From Amycolatopsis oliviviridis (GTDB taxonomy: Bacteria > Actinomycetota > Actinomycetes > Mycobacteriales > Pseudonocardiaceae), in the NCBI RefSeq assembly GCF_014654365.1, contig NZ_BNAY01000010.1:310001-374000 (forward strand): a stretch of 64,000 nucleotides of DNA. Reading direction: 5' to 3'. Of the stretch, positions 34,798 through 44,100 are shown piece after piece. Position numbers and translations under genes: made by a program. Under the pieces are notes generated by a model. The model saw only the letters and a program-made list of their open reading frames with translations. It searched no databases and was not told the DNA's origin. Each line of letters starts with the position of its first letter. The stretch's first letter is position 1.

Positions 34798-36045
34798 ATG
34801 GAACGGCCACGTGTGCTGCTCGTCAACTGGCGCGACACCGGTCATCCGGAAGGCGGCGGGTCCGAACGGTACGTCGAGCGGATGGCCGAAGGGCTCGCCA
34901 AGGCCGGGTACCGGGTCGAGATCCACTGCGCGGCCTACCCGGGCGCGAACGCGGGCGAATGGCGCGACGGTGTCCGCTATCGCCGCCGTGGCAACAAGTT
35001 CGGCGTCTACCTCCACGCTCTCCGGGCGATCCGCAGGGCACACGCCGACCTCGTGGTCGACGTGCAGAACGGGATGCCGTTCTTCGCCAGGCTGGTGGCG
35101 GGCTGCCCGGTTCTCGTGCTGGTGCACCACGTCCACCGTGAACAGTGGATCAGCGCGCTCGGGGAGACACTGGGCCGGGTCGGCTGGTGGATCGAGTCCC
35201 GGCTGGCGCCGTGGCTGTTCCGGCACTGCCGCTACGTCACGGTTTCCGAGATCACCAAGGGCGAACTCGCCGGCCTCGGCATCGAAGGATCGCGGATCAC
35301 CGTGGTACCCAACGGTTTGGACGCTCCCCCGCGGGGCGCGGCCGTCCGGGAGGCCGAGCCGACGCTGGTGGCGGTCAGCAGGCTGGTGCCGCACAAGCGG
35401 ATCGAGCACGCGATCGACGTCGTCGCGGACCTGGCACGGCGCTGGCCGACGCTGCGGCTGGACGTGGTCGGCCAGGGCCCGTGGGAAGAGGTCCTGCGCA
35501 AGCACGCCCGTGACCGCGGTGTCGAAGACCGGGTGCGGCTGCACGGCTGGGTGGACGAGGCCGGGAAACACGAGATCCTGGAACGCTCCTGGCTGCATCT
35601 GTGCCCCTCGGTCAAGGAGGGCTGGGGAATCGTCATCATGGAGGCCGCCGCGCACGGTGTGCCGTCGGTGGCCTACCGGGCGGCCGGCGGCGTGGCGGAA
35701 TCCATTGTGGAGGGCAAGACCGGGCTGCTGGCCGAGGATTTCGCCGATTTCACCGCGCAGGTCGACGGGCTGCTCGCCGACCGGAAGCGCCGGAACGAGA
35801 TGGGCCGGGCCGGCGTCACCTGGGCGGGCCTGTTCGACTGGGAGCACAGCGTGAACCGCTTCGAATCACTCGTGCGCGACGTGGCCGGGGTGGCCATCCC
35901 CCATCCCAGGGTCCTGACACCGCAGGGCTTCGACGAGCCCGTCGGCCAGCCCGGCCACCGCGGCGGCGTCGAAGTCCTTGCGGCGTGCGCGCACGGTGAC
36001 GGTGCTCGTCTTCCCGACGCTCGCCGCGCCGAACGCCACGCCTGA
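34798..36045 (+). CDS. GT4-family glycosyltransferase (Rv0225-like)
   Basis: A cytoplasmic GT-B retaining glycosyltransferase of 415 residues. The N-terminal donor-independent half begins VLLVNWRDTGHPEGGGSERY; the C-terminal half has VAVSRLVPHKRIEHAIDVV, VVGQGPWEEVLRKHA and the GT4 EX7E motif as EGWGIVIME. The ribosome site is GGGAGAACC. The recognisable domain ends near 35885; the last 50 residues are low-complexity and overlap by 180 bp the end of the acyltransferase-like gene on the opposite strand, so one of the two tails may be dispensable or misread. Its partners are the envelope genes around it; likely a lipid-linked or glycolipid sugar transfer. Confidence 0.88.
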   Translation: MERPRVLLVNWRDTGHPEGGGSERYVERMAEGLAKAGYRVEIHCAAYPGANAGEWRDGVRYRRRGNKFGVYLHALRAIRRAHADLVVDVQNGMPFFARLVAGCPVLVLVHHVHREQWISALGETLGRVGWWIESRLAPWLFRHCRYVTVSEITKGELAGLGIEGSRITVVPNGLDAPPRGAAVREAEPTLVAVSRLVPHKRIEHAIDVVADLARRWPTLRLDVVGQGPWEEVLRKHARDRGVEDRVRLHGWVDEAGKHEILERSWLHLCPSVKEGWGIVIMEAAAHGVPSVAYRAAGGVAESIVEGKTGLLAEDFADFTAQVDGLLADRKRRNEMGRAGVTWAGLFDWEHSVNRFESLVRDVAGVAIPHPRVLTPQGFDEPVGQPGHRGGVEVLAACAHGDGARLPDARRAERHA

Positions 36046-36966
36046 GCGGCCGCTGGCGGCGGGAAAGAACGCGATCGAGGTGACCGCGTCCGCCGCCGAA
36101 ACGACGCCGAGGTTGGAAACCAGGTAGGTCGAACCGAGCCTGCCCGCCAGCAGCCGCGTACCCAGCCTGGCGATCCTGCTGCTGCGGGCGGGGAAATCGG
36201 GTTCCGGCGGCTGTGTGGCGAGCAGTGCGCCGACTTCGGCGACGGCGGGATTCGCGCCGAGCCGCAGGCGGAAGAACGCGCTGTCGTGCACGGGTTCCGG
36301 TGCCGCGCCGCCTCGCCAGGAAGCACCCACCGCCGCCACCACCCGGGCGGTTTTCCTGCCGTGCCGGGCATTCCACGTCTCGGTCAGTTCGGCGGCCGCC
36401 GCCGCGAAGGCGGGCGACCCGAACCGCGAGCGAGGGAGGATCCTGGCGCTGAACACGTCCCCTGAGCCACTTTCGGCCCTGTCCGGGGTGATCCTCGCCG
36501 GAGGCGCGAAAAGCGCCTCAGCGAGCCGTTGGAAGGCGGACTTGAGAAAGGACCGGTCCGCCGTGCGCGCGCCGATCCCTTTGGCCGCGGACGAGACCGG
36601 GACGTCGAGGGCGAGTCCGAGGACGGCGAGCAGGCCGAGACCGTCGAGCGCGCCGTGGTGCGCGGCGATCAGCACGACGGGTTCGTCGATGCCGACGGCG
36701 ACGCGGAGCAAGGGCGCGCCGCGTTCGTACGGCGCCTCGGTGAAGCGATCACGGATCGCCGCGAGTTCTTTCCCGGGAACGGCTTCGACGTCGGGGGCGG
36801 CCCCGAGCCACGGTCGTTCCCCGGCCGCGACCGCCAGCCGCATCCGCACCTTTTCCGGCGTCAGGACCGAAGAAAGCCTCGCCTCCAGGAGAATGCTCCA
36901 GGAAACGGTGGGGTCGCCATAAAGCCCGACGACCCGGCTGGCGTGGTCGGAGGCGAGCTGGGACAC
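35866..36966 (-). CDS. Condensation-domain-like acyltransferase
   Basis: A stand-alone 366-residue protein of the CoA-dependent acyltransferase superfamily (condensation-domain, PapA or WS/DGAT relatives). The active-site signature HHxxxDG is present as AAHHGALDGLGLL near residue 120. The second half contains the typical STYLVSNLGVVSAADAV-like segment, matching the SNxG motif region of this fold. It probably moves an acyl group onto a glycan or lipid made by the neighbouring genes. Two bases before its start is the end region of the DUF2613 gene, on the same strand and probably in one operon. The donor and acceptor are unknown. Confidence 0.75.
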   Translation of the reverse strand: MSQLASDHASRVVGLYGDPTVSWSILLEARLSSVLTPEKVRMRLAVAAGERPWLGAAPDVEAVPGKELAAIRDRFTEAPYERGAPLLRVAVGIDEPVVLIAAHHGALDGLGLLAVLGLALDVPVSSAAKGIGARTADRSFLKSAFQRLAEALFAPPARITPDRAESGSGDVFSARILPRSRFGSPAFAAAAAELTETWNARHGRKTARVVAAVGASWRGGAAPEPVHDSAFFRLRLGANPAVAEVGALLATQPPEPDFPARSSRIARLGTRLLAGRLGSTYLVSNLGVVSAADAVTSIAFFPAASGRSGVAFGAASVGKTSTVTVRARRKDFDAAAVAGLADGLVEALRCQDPGMGDGHPGHVAHE

Positions 36967-36970
36967 CGGC

Positions 36971-37150
36971 TCAGCGGTTGCCGTAAATGACGTACTCGGG
37001 GCTCGAGTTCGGGTTGTACTGTTCCTTGATCTTCGCCTGCACCTGGGGCGCGGCGTCCGGATCGGCGGAGTTCGTCAGCGCGTAACTCCCCCCTGCGGCC
37101 GTTGCGAGCCCGATGATGACGGCGGCGGCCGCGCCGATGAGGGTGCCCAA
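36971..37150 (-). CDS. DUF2613-family small membrane protein (Rv0236A-like)
   Basis: A 59-residue protein, found by reading the gap between the two larger genes. It begins at TTG 37150 after AAGGAG with six bases spacing. One N-terminal membrane helix (GTLIGAAAAVIIGLATAAGG) is followed by a short external tail (AKIKEQYNPNSSPEYVIYG). Length, topology and context match DUF2613; in mycobacteria the member lies beside aftD, and here it is four genes from aftD. A role in the AftD or arabinan assembly complex is inference. It ends just before the acyltransferase-like gene. Confidence 0.8.
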   Translation of the reverse strand: MGTLIGAAAAVIIGLATAAGGSYALTNSADPDAAPQVQAKIKEQYNPNSSPEYVIYGNR

Positions 37151-37153
37151 GAC

Positions 37154-38845
37154 CTACTCCTTCCGCGACAGGGAATTCCTGCGTCGGCTCAATGTACGCA
37201 CCGGTAACTTAAGGCACAACAGTGCGGCGGCGATCGACACCAGCGCTACTCCGTTTGCCAGCAGCACGGGGATCGGTGATCGCGTTCCGCTCATGACGGG
37301 CGCACCGGGAGTGCGGTAGAGCGTGAGCCACTCACCGGACCACACCGGTACCGCGCCGGTCAGCAACCGCGGATCGACCCGGCCCGGCGTGCCGTGTTCG
37401 ACCAGGATCCAGCCGATTCCCGCCGCCGCCAGGTCTTCGGGCGACTTCGCGGCGCGGACACGGTCCATTCTGGAATCCTCGCCGCCGATCACCTCGCCGC
37501 CGACCCGCAAGGTGTCGTCGACGAGGACGGTCTCCGGCAGCGCCCGCGGCGCCGGGTCCAATTGGGTGCGGTGGTCGTTCCAGGCGAACCTGCGGAACGT
37601 GGACAGCGGCAGCGTGACGACGTCGCCGGGCCTGCCGTCTTCGGCGAGTACACGGTGGACGGCGTTCCAGTCCTCCGGGTACCGCACGGCCTCGATCTTC
37701 CCCCAACCGCCCCAGGCGAGATCGGGCATGGTGAGCAAGGGAAAGAGCGCGGCGGCCACGACGAGCGCCCCGCGCGCCGCCCCGGTCCTCAGCCGCGCGA
37801 CGGCGGCCTCGACCGCGAGCGCGAATCCGAGCGCGACCGGAAGCGCCCACCAGGCGACCCATTTCTGCGCGTCCCGCAGCAAACCCGCGCCGGGTACGTG
37901 TCCCATGGCCCAGGACAGCGCGGGCTCTCCGAACGGCAGCGTCGCCAGCGCGGCGAGCACGACGCCGAGAACTCCCAGTAACAGCAACGCTCTCGCCGGC
38001 GGTGTCCCCCACCTTCGAGCCAAGGGACGAAGTCCGGCCAGCGCCACGGCGATCGTGACGAGGATCAGCACCGGCGCCATCGGCCCACTCCGGCTGCCGG
38101 GAACGACGTCGCCGTTCCAGATACCCCCGAGTCCGAGCACGCTCAGGATCGCCGGGCCCCAGCTTTCCGCGCGGGCGCTGAACGCGGCCACCCCGGCGGG
38201 ATCGGACAGCGTGCCGCCGTCGTGCAGGAGTGTCGGCACGAGCCACGGCAGGTTGAGCACGACGGCGATACCGACGGTATGGCCGAGTTTCCGAGGTCCG
38301 GCCAGGACGATCGCGGTGAGCGCGGCCAGTACGCCGCCGGGTGGGGTGAGCACCGCGGGAGCGCAGGCGAGCACCAGCCGCGCGAGCGCCCTCGGCTCGC
38401 TTCCCCGCAGGGAAAGCGCGGCGCGCACGATCCACGGAAGGCAGGCGTAGGTGAGCAGAAGCGGCCAATGCCCGATGAAGAGCCGTTCCGCGAAATAGGC
38501 CGTCCACGCGTACCCGGTGGCGGCGACGATCCGCGTACCGAGTTGCTCCGTCGGGACCAGCCGCGCTGCGCCGTACGCCGCCCCGAAGAGCGAGAGGAAC
38601 AAAACGATTTTCTGGACGAGATCGCCGGGAACGACCGTGGTCGCGAGCGCGATCACGGCGTCGGCGGGGACCGAACGCGGCAGCGCGGAACCGAGGCCGA
38701 GCGCGTCCGGGACGAGGGACTGGCGCTGGGCGAACACCATGTCGTAGCTCAGGACGAAGCCGCGTCCGAGCACCGGGAGGAACACCAGCAACGCCAGCCC
38801 CGCCGACACCGCGGCCAGGACGAGGCGTTCACGCCGTGCGTCCAA
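37154..38845 (-). CDS. Polytopic membrane protein, GT-C-like (Rv0226c-like)
   Basis: A 563-residue integral membrane protein with about 12 hydrophobic segments. After the first helix is the loop GRGFVLSYDMVFAQRQSLVP, whose Asp could be the catalytic acid of a GT-C polyprenyl-phosphate-sugar-dependent transferase. The C-terminal 150 residues form an external domain (WGKIEAVRYPEDWNAVHRVL). The gene order (DUF3068, methyltransferase, GT4, this gene) matches M. tuberculosis Rv0227c-Rv0224c. It starts at TTG 38845 after a GGGAAGAAG site and ends four bases before the DUF2613 start. Glycosyl transfer to an envelope glycan is likely but not shown. Confidence 0.82.
   Translation of the reverse strand: MDARRERLVLAAVSAGLALLVFLPVLGRGFVLSYDMVFAQRQSLVPDALGLGSALPRSVPADAVIALATTVVPGDLVQKIVLFLSLFGAAYGAARLVPTEQLGTRIVAATGYAWTAYFAERLFIGHWPLLLTYACLPWIVRAALSLRGSEPRALARLVLACAPAVLTPPGGVLAALTAIVLAGPRKLGHTVGIAVVLNLPWLVPTLLHDGGTLSDPAGVAAFSARAESWGPAILSVLGLGGIWNGDVVPGSRSGPMAPVLILVTIAVALAGLRPLARRWGTPPARALLLLGVLGVVLAALATLPFGEPALSWAMGHVPGAGLLRDAQKWVAWWALPVALGFALAVEAAVARLRTGAARGALVVAAALFPLLTMPDLAWGGWGKIEAVRYPEDWNAVHRVLAEDGRPGDVVTLPLSTFRRFAWNDHRTQLDPAPRALPETVLVDDTLRVGGEVIGGEDSRMDRVRAAKSPEDLAAAGIGWILVEHGTPGRVDPRLLTGAVPVWSGEWLTLYRTPGAPVMSGTRSPIPVLLANGVALVSIAAALLCLKLPVRTLSRRRNSLSRKE
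37193..37208. promoter_or_regulatory. Envelope-block motif TGTACGCACCGGTAAC, upstream of the DUF2613 gene
   Basis: Identical at all 16 positions to the divergent-promoter motif at 34748-34763. It lies within the last codons of the Rv0226c-like gene, 43 bp upstream of the DUF2613 TTG. TACATT follows on the coding strand as a possible -10, giving the small gene and the acyltransferase gene an internal promoter. Confidence 0.5.
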
Positions 38846-38889
38846 TTGCTTCTTCCCTTCCCGCCTCGATCGCGGCTATGGTCGCGGAG

Positions 38890-38905
38890 ATTACCCGCCG
38901 GTAAT
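38890..38905. promoter_or_regulatory. Envelope-block palindrome ATTACC-CGCC-GGTAAT
   Basis: A perfect dyad in the 70-bp divergent promoter of the Rv0226c-like and flippase genes, with the same 4-base spacer as the copy at 32861. On the minus strand TAATCT within the right half could act as a -10 for the Rv0226c-like gene. Confidence 0.5.
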
Positions 38906-40127
38906 GGGAGCACCGTTGAGCGTAGACGTCGAGGTCGATCAGACCAGGACCGACAAGCGTGTCGCGGCAATCCTCGTTTCGCTCGCGCTGGCGGCCAACA
39001 ACGCCGGCGCCTACGCGCTGAGCATCGTCGCCGCGCGGCTGCTCGCGCCGGGCGCGTTCGGTGAGCTGAGTTCGCTGCTGGCGGTGCTGGTGATCGGCGT
39101 CGTGCCCGCGATGGGCCTGCAGACCGTGGTCGCGCTGCGGGTCGCTCGGCTGCGTTCGGCAAAAGAGCCGCAGGACAGCGGGACGCTCCTGGCGCTCGGG
39201 CTCACGACGAGCGCCATCGTCGCGGCCATCGGCCTGATCCTGGCGCCGGTCCTGGTCTTCGTGCTGCACCTGGGTTCCGTGGTACCCGCGCTGCTGCTCG
39301 CCGTCACCCTGGGTCCGCTGACGCTGCTCGGTCTCTTCCACGGTCTGCTGCAGGGCAGCGGCCGGTTCGCGCTGCTGGCCGGGCTCATGTCGCTCGAAGG
39401 GGTGGGCAAGGTCGGCGGGTCGCTGATCGGGCTCGCCCTCGGCGGCGACGCCACCGGCGCGCTGGCCGGGACCGCGATCGGCTCGTACCTGGTGATCTTC
39501 TGCGGCTGGATCCTCTGTGGACGGCCACGACCGCGGAAGGCGGGCTGGCACGCGGGCGAAGTACTCCACGCGGCGCAGGCGATGCTGGCGCTCGTCCTGC
39601 TGGTGAATCTCGACCTGGTGCTGGCGCGCCACACCCTCCCCGCGAACGAGGCGGGCGAATACGCGCTCGGCGCCATCGTCACGAAAATCGCCTACTGGCT
39701 CCCTCAGGCCGTCGGTGTCCTGGTGCTCCCCCGGTTCGCGAACGGCGACGACCGGCGCCGCATCCTGCCCGCCGCCCTCGCCGTCTGCGCCGCCCTCGAC
39801 GCCCTCGTCCTCCTAGTCTCGCTCGTCGTCGGCCCGCGTCTGCTCTCCTTCATCGGCGGCTCCGGCTACGCCGCCAGCACCATGCCCGTCTGGCCGTTCG
39901 CCCTCGCCGGCTCGATGCTCGCGCTGGTGCAGATCCTGCTGTTCTCCCGCCTCGCCGCGGGCGACCGGCGGGTGACCGTGCTGATGTGGACAACCGTCGT
40001 CGTCGAAACGGTGCTGGTGACCACTTGGCTGCACTCTTCGGCCACTCAGGTGGTGACCGTGGCTGCTTGCTGTGCCGGGGGTTTGGCTCTGTCCGGCGCC
40101 TTACTGGAGCTCCGGTCACGCCGGTGA
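38904..40127 (+). CDS. Wzx/MATE-like polysaccharide flippase
   Basis: An integral membrane protein of about 400 residues with 12 predicted helices, of the oligosaccharidyl-lipid flippase (MOP) superfamily. Family text includes ALSIVAARLLAPGAFGELSS in the first helices and YALGAIVTKIAYWLPQAVG in helix 7. It would move a lipid-linked glycan across the inner membrane, which fits the glycosyltransferases on both sides. The ATG at 38904 lies inside the ATTACC-N4-GGTAAT palindrome; a TTG at 38916 with GGGAG five bases upstream is perhaps the better start. Confidence 0.85.
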   Translation: MGAPLSVDVEVDQTRTDKRVAAILVSLALAANNAGAYALSIVAARLLAPGAFGELSSLLAVLVIGVVPAMGLQTVVALRVARLRSAKEPQDSGTLLALGLTTSAIVAAIGLILAPVLVFVLHLGSVVPALLLAVTLGPLTLLGLFHGLLQGSGRFALLAGLMSLEGVGKVGGSLIGLALGGDATGALAGTAIGSYLVIFCGWILCGRPRPRKAGWHAGEVLHAAQAMLALVLLVNLDLVLARHTLPANEAGEYALGAIVTKIAYWLPQAVGVLVLPRFANGDDRRRILPAALAVCAALDALVLLVSLVVGPRLLSFIGGSGYAASTMPVWPFALAGSMLALVQILLFSRLAAGDRRVTVLMWTTVVVETVLVTTWLHSSATQVVTVAACCAGGLALSGALLELRSRR

Positions 40128-40174
40128 CCGTGTGGATTTTGTTGCGTTCAACGCTCCAAAATCCACACAGTCAC
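40124..40174. terminator. Large nested hairpin after the flippase gene
   Basis: GTGAC (40124-40128) and GTGTGGATTTTG (40130-40141) pair with CAAAATCCACAC (40157-40168) and GTCAC (40170-40174), with a single mismatch. The loop itself contains the palindrome GCGTT-C-AACGC. The element starts at the flippase stop codon and is flanked by the direct repeat TCCGGTCACGCC at 40111-40122 and 40185-40196. It may be a terminator or a small repeat element. Confidence 0.6.
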
Positions 40175-40241
40175 GCATCAAAGGTCCGGTCACGCCACCG
40201 GTTCGTCGTGTTCTGTCGGTGATCGACTCCATGCTGCTTCG

Positions 40242-41177
40242 GTGCGACGAGGAGACTGGGCGCGCCACCCACTGATCACCACCGGTTCGCCGGTGGTCAC
40301 GGCGAAGCAACTCGAAGCCATCGGCATGGCACGCAGCACGATCTCACGACGCTGCGAACCCGGCGGGCGGTGGCGGATACTGCTGCCCGGCGTCGTGCTG
40401 CTCGAGAACGGCGAGCCGACAAGTGAACAGAAGATCCTGGCCGCGCTCCTGCATGCCGGTGGGGGCTCGATCCTGACCGGCGTACACGCGTTGGCGCGCT
40501 ACGGCCTGCACAACCTCCCGGCCACCGATGAGGTCCACGTTCTGGTCCCGGGGAACCGCTCGACCGCCAGCTCAGGCTTCGTCCACATCGAACGGTCACG
40601 CCGCCTGCCGAAACCCCGGGAGAGAGCCGGTGTCCCGACCGCTCCCGTGCCCCGGGCGGTGATCGACGCGGCTCGGAGAACACCGGACAAGGACGCGGTC
40701 ACGGCGATGATGGCCGAGGCCGTCCAGCGGGGTTTCTGCCTGCCTCGATCGCTCGCCGACGAACTCGACGAAGCTCGCCGGGGAAGCAGCTTACGAAACG
40801 CGCTCCTCCCGATCCTGGGCGGCGCTCGTTCGGTCGCCGAAGCCGACGCCTGGCACCTGTGGCAACGGTCGGATCTGCCCGAGTGTCGTTGGAACGTCAA
40901 GATCTTCGACGCGAACGGCACCTACATCGCGCAGCCGGACGGCTGGTGCGACGAACTCGCTTTCGCATGGGAAATCGATTCCCTCGGTTACCACGCCGGG
41001 GACGCCGGCTTTCGCGACACACTCGCGCGCAACGCGCGTTATGCCGCGGCCGGGATCGTCGTCCTCCAGACGCTGCCTTCCCGGCTTCGCTCGGAGCCCG
41101 GCACGGTCGTCGCCGAACTCCGGGCAGCGCTGGAGACCGCGCGGCTACGTCCTCGTCCCACCCTCCGGCTCGGGTGA
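40242..41177 (+). CDS. AbiEi-antitoxin-domain protein with DUF559-like C-terminus, orphan
   Basis: A 311-residue protein common in actinobacteria. The N-terminal winged helix (VVTAKQLEAIGMARSTISRR, then WRILLPGVVLLENG) is that of type IV antitoxin AbiEi; the C-terminal part (WEIDSLGYHAGDAGFRDTLA) resembles the restriction-endonuclease-like DUF559 fold with a possible Asp in EIDS. No AbiEii nucleotidyltransferase toxin is adjacent, so it is not a complete AbiE system. The start is a GTG at 40242. Its end overlaps the end of aftD by 33 bp, tail to tail. It interrupts the envelope block and may be an insertion. Confidence 0.75.
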   Translation: MRRGDWARHPLITTGSPVVTAKQLEAIGMARSTISRRCEPGGRWRILLPGVVLLENGEPTSEQKILAALLHAGGGSILTGVHALARYGLHNLPATDEVHVLVPGNRSTASSGFVHIERSRRLPKPRERAGVPTAPVPRAVIDAARRTPDKDAVTAMMAEAVQRGFCLPRSLADELDEARRGSSLRNALLPILGGARSVAEADAWHLWQRSDLPECRWNVKIFDANGTYIAQPDGWCDELAFAWEIDSLGYHAGDAGFRDTLARNARYAAAGIVVLQTLPSRLRSEPGTVVAELRAALETARLRPRPTLRLG

Positions 41178-44100
41178 CCGCCCCGCGAACCAAGGCACGC
41201 ACATGGCCACCATCGCCGCCGCGGCCAGCAGCAGCGAAGCCTGTGTCACCGGACCGTAAGCCCACTCCTGGCCGTGCCCCAGCAGCCGCCCCGCCACCGC
41301 GACGAGCGTGCCCGCGACCATCCCGCCGAAAGCGAGGTACCGCGGCGCGCGTTCGCTGAACTGGCGGGCCAGCAGGACGGCGATCAGGAGCACGATCGGC
41401 AGCATCCCGCCCAGGACGGCCAGCAGTCCGATGAGCACGACCGGGACCACCCGCCCGGAACCCGCCTCGACGGACCCGCGCCTCCGCCGGATCGGCCACA
41501 GCACACCGATCAGCACCGCCAGGATCGCGACGGCGCCGATCAGCAGGCCGGACCGGTACTTCCGGTCCGGGGTGAACTCCAGCTGGACGACACCGCCCGA
41601 ACCGGCGGGCAGGATCCACGCCTGCTGCCAGCCGTCGACGCGCGTTTTCGCCAGCGGGGTCCCGTTCAGCGAAGCGGTCCAGCCCGCGTTGGCGTTCTCC
41701 GGAACGGCCAGGATGGACTCATCGCCACCGCCGACGGTGACCGAGCGGGACGTCGCCTCCCAGGAGTCCACGGTGACGGTCCGGTGCCCGGCGGCTCCGA
41801 GAGCCTGCCCGACGGGTTTGAGCCAGAGGTTCTGGACCACGAAGGACTCGGCCCGGTCGGTGCGCAGTTCGTGCCCGCCCGCCGCCAGCTCGACACCGCC
41901 CTGCGAATCGGGACACGCGGACAGCGTCAGCGGCCGGTGCGCGGTGAAATCGGCGAGGGTGCCGCGCACGGACGTGTCGTAGTCGAGGCCGTTCAGATGG
42001 ACGTTCGGCCCCGATCCGCACGGCAGCGTGAAATCCGCGGCCGGAGCGGGAAGTTCGGCGCCGGTCAGGGAAAGGCTTCCGATGCCCAGCGAGTTCCGGG
42101 TCCGCTGGTCGTCGTCGAGGCCCGCGAACGCGATCTTCAGCTGCGAAGTGTCCAAGGGCGGGAAGGTCGCCGCGCCGGACGAGTCGAGTTCGACGGAACG
42201 GCTCGCCGTCGGTGTCGTCAGTTCCAAACGCGAAGGCGCGCGCGGATCCGTGGCGACCCGGATCCCCGAGATCGTCTGCGGTTTCTCCCAGTCCAGGGTC
42301 ATCGTCGGCCGCAGGTCGGTGACGTCGGGCTGCCAGGCCGTCGCGGGATTCCCGTCCACCGCGGCGAACGCGCTCGCCGACGGATCCCCGCCCAGTTGCG
42401 AAGTCGCCGACACCCGCACGCCGGGCAGGGCCACCGGAACGCGGCCGCCTGCGGCAGGCAGCACGGTGCCGCCGAACTCGTAGGCGCTCTGCGACGTCGT
42501 CGAGAACAACCGCCGGATCCCGTCCGGTTCCTCACCGTCGCGCGCGGCGGAAGCGTCGCACCGCACGTGCCCGGCGTCCGGCACGCACGCGTACCTCGGC
42601 TGCTGTCCCCGGGTGAACGCGAAACCCGGCGCGGTGCCCGGCCCCAGATCGGCCGGGACTTCGAGAGCACGTTGCGGTTCGGCGCCGGGGATCTTCAGCT
42701 CCGAGATGCCGACATTGCCGTCCTGCCTGCCGACCACGAGCGAGAGCAGCGTGATCCGCACCTTCCGCGTCACTCCCGCCGGCGCCGGGTAGGGGTGCGC
42801 CCCCTCGCCCCGGACGACCTGGTGATCGACGGAACCGTTGTCCGTGGTGATCCGGATCCGGGTCGGCGGCCAGCCGACGCGGATGTCGTCGACCATCGCC
42901 AGGTCGATCGAGTTCACCAGCCGCGGGGTGTCCAGTTCGACTTCGAGCCATTCCCCGATCGGACCGGTGAAACTCGAGGAATGCCAAGCGGTGCGCGGAT
43001 CCCCGTCCAGCGCGGCGAACGGCTGGTGGCTCGGATCCGAACCGCCGAAAGCGTCCGCGAACGACGCCGCCGTCGACGCGGTCACCGAGCGGATCCCCCG
43101 GTACGCGGCCACGGTCTGGTGCTGCTCGCCCGGGAACGGCAGGACGTCCAGCGCGGCCCGCTGCTGTCTCGGCGACTCCCCCGCGGTCAGCGTCTGGCTC
43201 AGGTTGTCCCGCACCCCGCCGACGTTGCGTTCGGCGCGGCGCAGCCCGTCGGTGACCAGCCGCGGTCCGGTCGGCGAACCGCCGTCCCCGGTCAGCACCG
43301 TCGGCGTGCCGGGGTCGAGCTGTCCGGAACTCAGCAGCGGCAGCAGGTTCTCCGGGCCACCGCTCACCGTCGGGACGTCTTTCGCGGACGTCGCGGTGAC
43401 CAGCGGCACCGGCTGTTGCACCTCGAAGATCTCCAGCGGCCCGAACTGGGCCGATTTCTCGATCCCCGGCGACCCGGCCAGCCCGGCGCGCAACGTCGTG
43501 AAGTCGGGGGCGCCGACCTTGGCGCGGTCGATGTCCCCGCGCAGCAGAAGGAACCGGTAGCCGGAACGCGCGAGCAGGGCGGCGAGCCCGGGATCGCCTC
43601 TGCCGTCGGCCAGCGCCGCGTCGATCGAGTCCATCAGGCGGGTGTTGCCCTCCGAGCCCAACGGGACCTGGTTGCGCACGGCCCACGGACTGTCCGCGAT
43701 GGCCTGCGCCGGTTCGTCCACCGTGCGGCCCCAGTCGTATTCGCCGAACCCGGTCGCGGGCAGCAGCAGCGTGCGCGCCGTCGCGTCGGTCCTGGCGACG
43801 TGGCCCATCGCGTCGTACCAGTACCCGGGCACCTCGTCCCAGCCCGGACCCGGCCGCAGCGTCAGCAGCCACACCGGTGCGGCCATCGCCACCACCAGCA
43901 GGGCGCCCAGCGCGGGCCGCAGATTCCGCCGCACCGCCGGCGCGGCGCTCGTGATGCCGTGCACGAACGCCAGCATCAACGGCAGGCGCAGCACCGGCTC
44001 GAACTTGTGGACGTTGCGCAGCGGCGCGAGCGGGCCGTCGAGCAGGTGCCGCACGGGTTCCGCCAGCGGGCTGTCGAGCGTCCCGACATAGCCGACGGTC

